Of a stretch of 64,000 nt of DNA, positions 35,345-46,007 are shown piece after piece (within the stretch, counting starts at the first letter, position 1; each line of letters starts with the position of its first letter). The stretch is from Paratinospora sagittata (taxonomy: Eukaryota > Streptophyta > Magnoliopsida > Ranunculales > Menispermaceae), in contig CM069593.1 of assembly GCA_035771175.1 (NCBI GenBank), positions 39,774,741 to 39,838,740 of the forward strand, given 5' to 3'. Both the position numbers and the translations under genes were made by a program. The notes under the pieces are model-generated. The model was not told where the DNA came from. It ran no database searches and saw nothing but the letters and a program-made list of their open reading frames with translations.

Positions 35345-38300
35345 TTGACCCGTTCGACGTCGAAACATGTCGAAAACGGTGATTTGGATCCAGTGGAGCT
35401 CGCTCCATTGAGGAAGAAATTTCTGTCACCGATTACATCCATGGATTGATCTCCTAGATATGTGGTCCGATTGAGCTGAAAGTTTTTCAGCTCATTATTT
35501 TCTGATAGATATTTATTATGAACGGTGAAGATCTTGATCGGAGTTGTCTACTGTGAGTTATAAGACCTCAAACATTGTTTCACGGATTTATAGATTTTCT
35601 TGCGCAGTTTTGATCATACAGTTGGATCATGTAATCTCACCGTTGGATTGTGTTGAAAGTTTACCACAATGTTCATAACTGACTCATAAAACTTTTGATC
35701 GGTTAAGATGTTAATGGGCTGAGTATTTTGCAAGAAATTTATTATCTAATTTCAATTATTGCAACAGGAAAATTGATTTTTGACAGTTTTTGACAACTTT
35801 TAGTTGTGGGCCCAAGCTTGTCTATTTAAGCTATTAACATGGTTTTTTTTTAACTCATTTGCACATTTTGCACTTGAGAAAGAGGAGAGAAGTGACGGAG
35901 GAGAGAAAGGAGAGGAAAAATTAGGGTTTGGTGGTTTCTTGCTCAAGAACACCTAAGGTTTGCATTTTTCCTCCATTTCTTCCTTGAATCTCTCTATTAG
36001 TTGCATGATAGCTTCATTTTGAGCATGAGGGTTTTATTTTGATGCATGCATTGTGATGAACCTCGGATGGGTGGTGTTCCAACCCTAGGTTCTAGTTGCA
36101 TGTACCTCTTTTAGCTTGTTTATATCATTAATGGCCTTCCTAGACCTCAACCAACATTTAGTAAGTGTTTTCCAACCATTGAATCCCGGATTTGTGAGGG
36201 GTAGTGGAAATCCAAAGTTGGAGTTGAGTCTTGCATGTCGCATATGTGTGATTAGAGTGTGTTAGGAGTACACTAATGGTGAAACCCCTAATTTCTAACA
36301 AGAAATTGGAGGGGTTTAGTTCAAATGACCTATACTTAGTTCATGGCCTTAGACTTTTCCAAAATCTTTGCATGTCAACTATGTTGACCTAGTGGCCATT
36401 GTGAATGATTCCATAATGCAAGATAAATAAAACTCATGGCTGATCATGGTGGCCTAGTATAAATTGGCAATATGGCATAAGTAGAGAAATTTTCAGATTT
36501 TTGGGGTTTTGATACTCTTGATAGAAAATCTGGATATTTATGCAATGTAAGTCTAATAAAGAGTGATTAGGGTTGATTGATGGGCTTTTGACATGATTAC
36601 CCTTAAAAAAAAAAATTTTCACAAATACCATCGAAATACAAATAATGACTCATTTGCCATATTTTACTGTTCATTACACAGTCAGCACTCCAAACAAGAG
36701 CCACGTCGGCGCCCAGGTGGCATTTTAAGGAAGGCGTCTTTTCAAAAGACGCCTTCCCTTCACGCCTTCCTCAACTCTTTTTTTAAAATTTTTTTGCTTT
36801 TCTTTGCCATATAATACCCAAAGCTACATTAGCTTTTTCATTATGTGCAAGCAAAACACATTGATTTACTGCACCAAACCCTATTTTTTTAATGGTCAAA
36901 CACGGCTCACTTATTCAACTTTTAATTATGATCTCTTTTGGGGTGGAAAAGAACAAAAGCAACCCCACTTCTCTACCCTACGCGTTTGGTTTTGTGAACC
37001 ATTACCAGGTGATTTAGTGCAAGTGGAAAACCCACTAAGAGATCATAATTAAAAGTTGAATAAGTGAGTCGTGTTTGACCATTAAAAAAACAGGGTTTGG
37101 TGCAGTAAATCAATGTGTTTTGCTTGCACATAATGAAAAAGCTAATGTAGCTTTGGGTATTATATGGCAAAGAAAAGCAAAAAATTTTAAAAAAAAGAGT
37201 TGAGGAAGGCATGTAAAAAAAAAAATTTGTGAAGGGAAAGCGTCTTTTGAAAAGACGCATTCCCTTCACTTAAAAAAAAAATGAAAGGAAGGCGTCTTTT
37301 CAAAAGACGCCTTCCTTAAAATGCCACCTGAGCGCCGACGTGGCGCTTGTTTGGTGTGCTGACTGTGTAATGAACAGTAAAATATGGCAAATGAGTCATT
37401 ATTTGTATTTCGATGGTATTTGTGAGATTTTTTTTTAAGGGTAATCATGTCAAAAGCCCGTTGATTGATGGTGAAATTCAGTGGTTTCACTTGCTGGAAA
37501 TCCTAAGTGCTGCGTAAAATAGGCCTAGGGCTTGATTTTAGGAAATTTTGCCCAAATTGAGGCTTTTGACCTAAACCAGGTTAATTGATTAAATTGACTT
37601 GGGAATTAGCTAATTGGACCCAAATAGAATGAAATTAAGGGTTTAGAATGGTTGAACTTGGGTTAGAATTGATTGACCTAGTTCAATTTGACCCTATGCC
37701 TATTGTATAATTTTTTTCCAAATTGGGGCATATGCTAAGTATTGGCTTGACTTGGGTTTAAACATGGTGGATTAGCATGGACTGATTTTTAGTTATGTGA
37801 ACCATGTATAATGCAGGATTTTGATTGACCCGATTCGGCCTATTGATAGTCGTAGCGCATAGGAGTGCTTTGGGAGTATCCTAGTGCTTGTTTGGTTGGA
37901 AATTAGATTGGCTAAGTCTAGCTAATCAAATTGTGAATGTTTCTTTTACTTGTGATTTCTATATGTGGCATTATAGTATAAAATGCTTTAAATGCTTATC
38001 TAATGTAGTATGCATGATTTATTGAATTCATGAACTGTATTTGAGCATAGTCAGTTGGAAAAACAGTTGAGTTATGTGCATTCCTTAAGCTTGGAATTTC
38101 TTATGGAATCCTATTAGGTTGACCGAGAATCCTCAATTGTCGACCTTGCAGACGTTTTTTATGGGTTGTGTATGTTAGGATTCGCCTAGGCATGGTGCTT
38201 GCCTTGGTGGGCGAATCCTATGGTTCATACAATTCTAGGAATCCTAATAGATACGGGTAAGAAATCAGTCGGGCATGGGTTTCGCGCACACATGACCCTT

Positions 38301-38926
38301 GTACTGATTCTTACTCAAGAGGTGTTTAGGTTGCATATGCATGTTTATAAATGGTATGCATTGTCTTGTTTATGACATGATACATTAAATTGGCATGAAT
38401 GTAATATTGCTTACTCTCATGATTATTTAAATGGTTTTAATGATCTTTTAATGTTTTAATTAAATGCATATATATGTTGCCACTTGTATAGAACATTCAC
38501 TGAGCTTGTCGTAGCTCACCCTCACTCTTATCCTTTCAAGTTCGGATAAGAAAGAAAAGGGAAAAGCTTAGCTGCGGAGTGTTTTCCCGTACACTTTTTG
38601 ATATAGGTGTTTAGTGCTTTTGTATTTTGTTAAATATGTACTAAATAACACCTATAGTATGCATTTAATACTTAGATGACTTTGTAATTCATGATTAAGT
38701 ATTATTTTGTACTTTTGATCATTATGGACTTAAAAAAAAAAAGAAAAAAATTTATGGCTACATTTTGAGAATGTAATATTATTTGATTATGTCCATATGT
38801 GTTATTGTTATATATTTAGAGATTATGATGTGTATTAGAAGGCTTATCAAGATGCCGTGTATGTCGTGAGAGAATATACACGGGGTTTCGTGCCGGTTAT
38901 GACGTCACGTATCGTAGGTCGTGACA
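35345..38926 (+). repeat. long gypsy LTR (+), 5'-truncated, split by a MITE
   Basis: From CCCGTTCGACGTCGAAACATG near 35350 to GGTCGTGACA at 38926 this is the reverse complement of the LTR family at 10674-13560. About 175 bp are missing at its 5' end. It is interrupted by the MITE at 36582-37459. The Asn-poor open frame over the last 200 bp is not a gene. Confidence 0.85.
36582..37459. mobile_element. palindromic MULE-type MITE, 878 bp, 10-bp TSD
   Basis: Ends GGGCTTTTGACATGATTACC and AAAAGCCC are exact inverted repeats, flanked by perfect direct repeats GTTGATTGAT (36572-36581 and 37460-37469). Nine to eleven bp suits Mutator-like insertion. The arms stay complementary almost to the centre (about 36950), where both carry ATCATAATTAAAAGTTGAA. 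A 27-29-bp palindrome, AAGGCGTCTTTT/AAAAGACGCCTT, occurs three times (36729, 37231 degenerate, 37287). Frames on the two strands encode near-identical peptides because of the symmetry, not because of genes. Confidence 0.9.
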
Positions 38927-39950
38927 TCTCTTATGCCCCTCGCCGTTGTGCTCGCCTTTTTGATCCTACTGAGGGGTCCCAGCTTCTTCTGACCCTAGTG
39001 TCAGAATCCTCTAACCTTATGTCAGCATTCAAAAAAAAAATTACAAAAAAGTTAAAAACACAAAAAAATTATAATTACTATATTGGTAATTAAGTGTCAT
39101 ATTTGGTAGAAAATAAATTATTTCATAATAATTATCACTTACAAAATTTGGGTAATGAAAAATTATTCTATGTTAGTGATTATTAACAATTTTGATACAA
39201 CAAAAATATTTCTATTATAGGTGATTTATCCTCTGCTCCTTGTAATCCTTTATTTATTTATTTTAACTTTTTATTTTAGAGGCTTAACCACTATTTTTAT
39301 TTAGATGTTATCAAACAACATAATTTTTCCAAACCTCTATTCTAATTATAATTTTAAGAAAAGTAAAGGTTAAAATTAGATGAGTTATTAAATGTAGCTA
39401 GTAATGATTAAATCATGAAGAAACTTGTTCTCAACCTTTAAATAAGGCTTTGCCTTAAAGCACATAAATCCTGAAAGGGTGTTGGGAAAGAAGATTGCAA
39501 ATTTCTCGATTGAAGTTGTGCAGCAGGGTATAGAGGAATAGAGAAATTCTTTTTTGTTTCTTTTTTCTTTTTGGGGAAGGCTTTGTTTGCAAGATGTCAA
39601 AGACTAGATGTGAGAGTACTCTGAGATGGTGGCCCTAAATTCTTTGATCCTTGTACAATGGCCAACTTTGATGGACCTTTCCAAGCTTGATTTTTCGTTT
39701 ATCCCCCTTTGGTTCTCAATGTCTCGTTTGTTGTTACATTTTGACTCAAGAGGTCTTGAGTAGAATCTCCAATGTTTTAATTACCCCTTGTTCCACTAAT
39801 AGACCTACCAATAAATAAAGATCAAGGTTGGGATACGCAAGGGTATGCGTAGAAGTCAAAGTTGATGCAGTGGAAGTTATTTTGATCCTGGTAGAGGATG
39901 GAATATTCAGGCAACTTATTCATTTTGATTGGGTTCCTTCACATCGCACT
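38927..39950. other. intergenic or degenerate retroelement leader
   Basis: AT-rich and without a recognisable coding frame. 39650-39900 may be untranslated leader or early gag of the copia remnant that follows, but no LTR or primer site can be identified. Confidence 0.4.
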
Positions 39951-39959
39951 TCTTGCAAA

Positions 39960-41364
39960 GTTTTTAGACATAAGTAGTGTGTTCAAGGCTGAGCGAAGGA
40001 TGAAAAGGTTGATTGGAGAGTGTACAGCCAAAATATTGAATCTTTCATGGACAAAGAAGCTCTTATGAGAAAACAAAAAAATGGTGGATGCACTTGATGT
40101 TGTGTTGGAGAAGGTGCAGAGGGCGACTACAACAAAAGAAGCGTGAGACATTTTAGAAAAGTCTTACAATGGTGTAGAAAAATCCAGGAAAATACGTCTA
40201 CAAATTTTGAGGTGTCAATTTGAGTTGCTACAGATAGAAGATTCAGAGTCCATAGAGACATATATTAACCGAATACAAGTCTTGGTTAATCAAATAAAGA
40301 GTTATGATGAAAAGGTCGAAGAAGTCACGTAGTTGAAAAAATATTTCGATCTCTCACCATGAAGTTTGAGCATATCGCAATTGCTATTGAAGAATCTAAG
40401 GATTTGTCCTCGTTGACAGTTGATGAATGACAGGATCATTACAGGCCCATGAGCAACAGTTTAATGAAGGAAGTATGGAGAAGCCTGCAGAAAAAACCTT
40501 GAAGACTGAAAGTTCTTTCAATACAGATAAAGTTCCTAGAGATTCGAAATCTAGTAGTAATCAAAATAGAGGGCGATCAAGCTATTGAGGTCGTGGTAGA
40601 AGTCGAAATATCCAACAAAATCACGGTCGGGGGTAATCCAACCACGGTCCATGTAATGGATGTGGTCGTGGACGCTGGAATGATAAATCAAAGATTCAAT
40701 GCTATGTCTGCAACAAATTCGATAATTATGCAGCTGAGTGTTGGCATAAACAACCAACAAATTCTAGAAAACAAGCATTATTCGCCCAAGAACATGATGA
40801 TAATAATTCTTAGTCACTTTTGATGGCCGCTTTAGTTCAAGATAACAACAATATTTGGTATCTTGACACTAGGTGTATCAATCATATGTATGACACAAGA
40901 GAGTCAGTTGGGTTAGAAGTAAAGTTCACGAATGATAATATGATTTCAGTTATGGGAAAAGGCCATATCTTGATTAAATTGACGAATGGTGATCATCAAT
41001 ACATCTATGATGTCTTTTATGTCCCAAAGATGATGAATAATCCATTTAGTCTTGGGCAATTGCTTGAGAAAGGTTACCATAGGCAGATGAAAGGTAACCA
41101 TGTTCAACAGTGACTGTATGATCATTCTTAAATCTCCCTTAAAAAATCTTTTATTCAAGATTAAGATTAAGAATGATACTTACCCATGTTTTCGAACTAT
41201 TATTACTAATGAGTCATGGTTGTACGTGGCACTTGATATTTGAAGCTTCGAGTGGATACAAACCAAATGTTACACACTTACGAGTTTTTGGATATGTTGC
41301 ATATGTGCATGTCCCTGATAAAACTAGAAGAAAGTCGGATGACAAAGGTGTGAAAGCTGGATGA
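39960..41364 (+). pseudogene. Ty1/copia gag-protease remnant
   Basis: Conceptual pieces: gag (about 40110-40430, ILEKSYNGVEKSRKIRLQ, LVNQIKSYDEKVEEV and MKFEHIAIAIEESKDLSSL in changing frames), then an Arg/Gly-rich region. A zinc knuckle follows near 40695-40740 (CYVCNKFDNYAAEC, with Asn where His is expected), and then the protease/GAG-pre-integrase segment at 40820-41113. There the active-site triad reads DTR instead of DTG (about 40865). A short integrase C-terminal piece follows at 41236-41364 (KPNVTHLRVFGYVAYVHVPD). Stops and frameshifts are frequent and most of pol is deleted. It belongs to a different copia lineage from the element at 1-2555. Confidence 0.85.
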
Positions 41365-41850
41365 CCAAGGTGTGAAAGCCGGATGGCCAAGTGCTCAAAT
41401 ATCAAGGGCCACGTATAACCATGACTCGGTAGTAATAATAGTTTGAAAACATGGATAAGTATCATTTTTAATCTCAATCTTAAATAAACGGTTTTTTAAG
41501 GGAAATTTAAGAATGATCATACGGTCATCGTTGAGCATGGCTAAGTGGTTATCTTTCATCTACATATGGTAACCTTTCTCAAGCAATTGCCAAAGACTAA
41601 GTAGATTACTCTTCATCTTTCGGGACATAAAAGACATCAGAGATGTACCGATGATCACCATTATTCAAATAATTAGGATATAACCTTTTCCCATCACTGG
41701 AATCTTACTATCATTTGCAAACTTTAATTCTGGCCGAATTGACTTGTCCCAAGTCAACAAATAGCTCTTTTGCGCCACACATATGATTGGAACACCCAGT
41801 GTCAAGATACCAAATATTGTTGTTATCTTGGTTATCTTAAACTGAGGTTG
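40838..41850. repeat. ~1-kb inverted duplication of copia sequence
   Basis: 40838-41250 recurs as its reverse complement at about 41393-41850, with roughly 145 bp between the arms. For example, AACAACAATATTTGGTATC at 40846 is answered by GATACCAAATATTGTTGTT near 41806. The right arm keeps an intact DTG protease triad on the minus strand, where the left arm has DTR. The arms have diverged separately. A transcript through both would form a long hairpin. Confidence 0.85.
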
Positions 41851-42330
41851 TCATCAAAAGTGTTTGAGTATTATTATCATCATGTTCTTTTTCTTTTTTT
41901 CTCTCTTATGATGCAGTAATATGGTGTACTGTCACGTCAGTTTGAAAATATTTTTGGGTATGTATTAAGGGTCATTTTAGCACTCTTTACTTGGTATAGC
42001 TTTTGCAAAATACTTTTAAAGTTTTTGGCAACATCTAGTTTTTGGCCAAACTGCCAATGAAAACACATGTAGTTTTATACTTTTCCGAAAAAACTAGGTG
42101 AGACCATATTTTCTAAAAAAATGTGCTTTCGCAAAAGCCGAGTAAGGCTATGTTGACATTTGAAGTGGACATTCATATATAGAAACGTAGCAGTTGTATA
42201 TTTTTGGATTGTCGTGAATCAAATGTATTAATGTATATTCTGAATGTACACTTTATAGAATAATGCTAGGTTGGCATTCAACGTGGACATCAATAGAAAC
42301 AACAAATTAAAACGTGTACTTATTTGTCAC

Positions 42331-42505
42331 TTCTTAAAACGAATTAGAATCGAACGCCATTATATAGCTTACATGTAGAAAAAGAGAAGTATCAGAGGAG
42401 ATTCTGCACAAGAAGAAGAAGAAAAGCAAATGAGAGGGCCGATCGAGGATGGTAGTGCAGTTGTAAGCTCCTTCCATGGTTTAAAAAGCAGAAAACAAAG
42501 AAGAG
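42331..42505 (-). repeat. duplicated SMT1 5'-flank segment
   Basis: This matches 52481-52652, immediately upstream of SMT1, in the same orientation: CTTAAAACGAATTAGAATC, AGAGAAGTATCAGA, AATGAGAG and ATGGTTTAAAAAGCAGA occur in both with similar spacing. No SMT1 exon is found beyond it, so only the promoter/leader fragment survives. Confidence 0.75.
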
Positions 42506-43202
42506 TACGTAATACACTACAGAATAAAACAAGAGTACTGCATGCATGTTTTCTTATAGATCAAGAAACTGATCGAGCCAATCATAACTTGCTTCAATAA
42601 TAATTAAGCCAATTCATTGGTAGAGGGTGTAAGAAAGGTAACATATCAAATAATTAATTGCTGCCTAGCCAGTTACAATCACTTGCTTCATAGTTTAGAG
42701 GGTAAGGGTGGAAGAGAGGTAGTAAGTGAGCAAATTAATCACAATAACTGGCTTTCACGTAGTTAAGAGGGTTAGGGTCTTATTACTAGAAAAGTGATTA
42801 AAGGCCAATCAATTTGGTGAGGTAGCAAGAAGACACATTTCTTCTCTTTGGAGGTAGCTAGGCTTTGGACATCATCACATAAGTGGGGTGGCTTAATTCT
42901 TTTTTTTTAAGGAGTTGTGTTTTAATTTGATCAGGGAAAGCGCTTGTGTTATGATCATGTGTAGAGACACTCACACGCCATTCTGTGAGATGTTACGATA
43001 TTCCTTTAACTCTATGATGTGCGTAAACTAATCTAGGGTACAATTCCTGGATTATCAAAAACATAAAAAGAAAAATGATTATGGAAAGGAAAAAGGACCT
43101 AAGTGTATTTGATAGTCAAAATGTCATTTGTTTTTTTTGAAAACAAAATGTCATATTATCGCATGAAAATTTTAAATAACATTACTAGTAATATAATATT
43201 AG
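42506..43202. other. intergenic, no gene seen
   Basis: Mixed sequence with several short words repeated (GGCTTTCACG, GAGGGTTAGGG), without coding content or defined element ends. Confidence 0.4.
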
Positions 43203-44322
43203 GTTGTGTTTGGTACGCGAGAATCTTTAGATGAGAATGAAAATCAAATTCTTAGGAAAATAATTGATTGAGGATCTGAAGTTGAGAATGTCATGATACT
43301 GTGTTTGATTACGCATGAGAATCTTACACAGTTTTTCTGTGAATATCACATAATTGTATTTGGTTCCACATCGGAATCATAGATAATTAAATAGTTTTTA
43401 TTAATATATTAAATAATTACAATTTATTATTAAACATATTAAAAATAATTTTCAAATAATAAAGTATTTTTTATTGAAATAATAAACTTAGTTTTTATTA
43501 AAAATAGTAAATTTGGTTTTTTATTAAAGATAATAAAACTAATTGTGATGAAAAAATAATTAAATGAATATTTCATAAAAATATATAAAATATTATTATT
43601 AATATAAAGTTAGAATAAAAAATAATTTTCAAATAATCAAGTATTTTTTATTAAAATAATAAACTTTATTTTAATCAAAAAATAGTAAATTTGGTTTTTT
43701 ATTAAAAATAATAATATTAGTTCTAAAAAATAATAAAATATTTCATAAAAGTTATTATTATCAATATAAGTTAGAATAAAAATAATTTCCAAATAATAAA
43801 TAATTTTTATTAAAATAATAAACTTTATTTTAATTAAAAATAGTAAAATTGGTTTTTTATTAAAAATAATAAAATTAGTTGTGATGAAAAAATAATAATA
43901 ATATATATTTTTTTTAAATAATAAAATGAATATTTCATAAAAATATATAAATTATTAATATTAATATTAAGTTAATAAAATCAATAAATTTTATTAAAAT
44001 ATTATTTTTAATAAAAACATTATCATATTTCATTAAAATTATTAATATAGGTAAAATAAAGGAGGCAATTTTGTTTTTTTAGGTTGTTGTGAGTTTTTTT
44101 TTCTTTTTTTATGCTTTTATTAAAAAATAAAAATAAAAATTTTCTCACAGTAATCACTTTTTTTAAAAAGTGAATATCACATATCTAAATGAGAATCACT
44201 TTTTCATCATGGGTGGAGATTTTACTTTTTCGAGAATAACTTTCTCACTCTTAAAAAGTGCAATTAGTTAAACAAGCATTCTCATTCTCATCCTCAAGAT
44301 TACCCTATACCAAATGCCCCTT
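43203..44322. mobile_element. non-autonomous TIR element, copy 2
   Basis: Left end GGTTGTGTTTGGTACG, right end the reverse complement of AGGGGCATTTGGTATAGGG. It shares terminal and subterminal blocks with the element at 27389-29155 but lacks the nested foldback, so it is about 1.1 kb. The interior consists of A/T repeats (AATAATAAA, TTTTATTAAAAATAAT). No coding capacity. Confidence 0.7.
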
Positions 44323-46007
44323 TGTTGTGTTTCATTGCACAAAAGAATCTTACAAGGTTCTTAGATTTTTAATGATATTACTAATGATTAATAGAATATT
44401 ATAAAAAAAAAATTAAAGTTAGGAAATATTAAATTATTAAAATTTATAAAGTAAATATGTGCAATTGTAAAATAATAAGATATTAGGATTTTTATAATAT
44501 ATGTGTTTTAATGATCGTACTGTTAATATTATTAAATTATTTGATTATAGTACATTACTTTCCATGTTAGTTATATAATTCTTGTATTAAATTATTTAAT
44601 AGTAAAATTTTAATATTATTGTTAATAAAAGTCTTATATAATAATAAAAAAATTGTATTAATAAGATAATATTAAATTAGATACCAAAAAAATAAGAAAT
44701 TATTAAATTATTTAATAAAATTGAAACTTTTAAGAAGAATTTAATAATATTAAAAAACTGTCCATGTAAATTATGTTGTTTTGATATATTAAATTATTTT
44801 AACAAGTAATCCTTTAGTAATGTTATAACTAAACTCAACTAAGCCCTTTTCCTTGTACACAAGGTCGATAACAAAAACCAGAATAAAAGATACTAGAGGC
44901 ATTATAATTCATGTTCTGTATCTTTATGGTTGCCAAAGATGATAAGATTTATGGAAAGGCTGCAGGTTCACGAGCTTCGAGATGTAGCATGAAATTTGTT
45001 TATTTTTAATTAAAAAATATTTTATGTACATTAAGTGTCAACACTATTTTTCAATACTGACACCCAACACCCTTAAATGTTTTGAAATACGCATATATTA
45101 CATAACATCTCAACATTCAAAATAAAAAATTAAGTGTCAGTGTCAAAAAAATAATATTAACAACTAACCTACATTTAGCACTATTTTTAATTTTTTTTAT
45201 TAACTTCATCAAACCCATTTACTTTTTAAGAAGATACATAAGAGAAAGAAACTTAGATGGAAAATTGTTACTTTACACCCAGCGCAACCTCTAAGAAAAA
45301 TTAGTAGTTTGTTTTTCTTATAGACGACTATACTCCCCAATAAGTAGAAGATAAACCACTTATATTATGAATAATTTGTTATCCTTCAAATTTACAATCA
45401 ATCACTAATATAAAATAATTTATCATCTCTCAAATCCAATAAATGATAATTAAAATAAAATAATTTTCATCCACCAAATAGACATATAATCACTAATATA
45501 ACAAATAATTATTATAAAATAAATAATCTTATTGCTTGTAAAAAATATATTACTAATGAAAATAAAATATATTACCATAATATTTAAAAATTTAATCATT
45601 TGATATAACTATTCATATAATAAATAATTATTTTTAAGTTAAATTTAAATTATGATTTTTATGTATATAAATATTGTATAATAAAAATAAATGCTGAAAT
45701 CTCTCCACCGCATACAGATTGGAAAGAGAGCATAAAAAATTTTCATCCACCTGATCAGACTGTTTGGCCAAAGTTGAAACTCAAAACCTTGGGATTCTCT
45801 GTTAATAATATCACAAAGGATTACCCAAAGTGTGCACAATTATATCCATATGGCAGTTAATATAGTCCATAAAAGTGAAGTACAGAAATTTCCATTAAAC
45901 AGAAGATTGCATATTCCTCAATTGCAAGAGAGATTTATACATTGATTGAAAGCTAATGAACATACCTTGCAAATGGGTTAGAAAGCAGGGATGCAAAGTC
46001 TAAAACC
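44323..46007. other. AT-rich intergenic, 3' flank of SMT1
   Basis: Very A+T-rich, with no recognisable frame or repeat border. The part nearest 46007 should hold the SMT1 3' UTR, but I cannot fix a polyadenylation site. Confidence 0.5.

Noticed and set aside
36593..37490. Matching peptides on opposite strands at 36593-37052 and 37490-36973
   Set aside because: Caused by the palindromic MITE arms, not by duplicated genes.
44930..45000. GAGCTTCGAGA-containing stretch resembling SMT1 exon 10
   Set aside because: Only about 23 bp with several mismatches, without flanking exon similarity and on the wrong side of the duplicated SMT1 leader to be a tandem copy.
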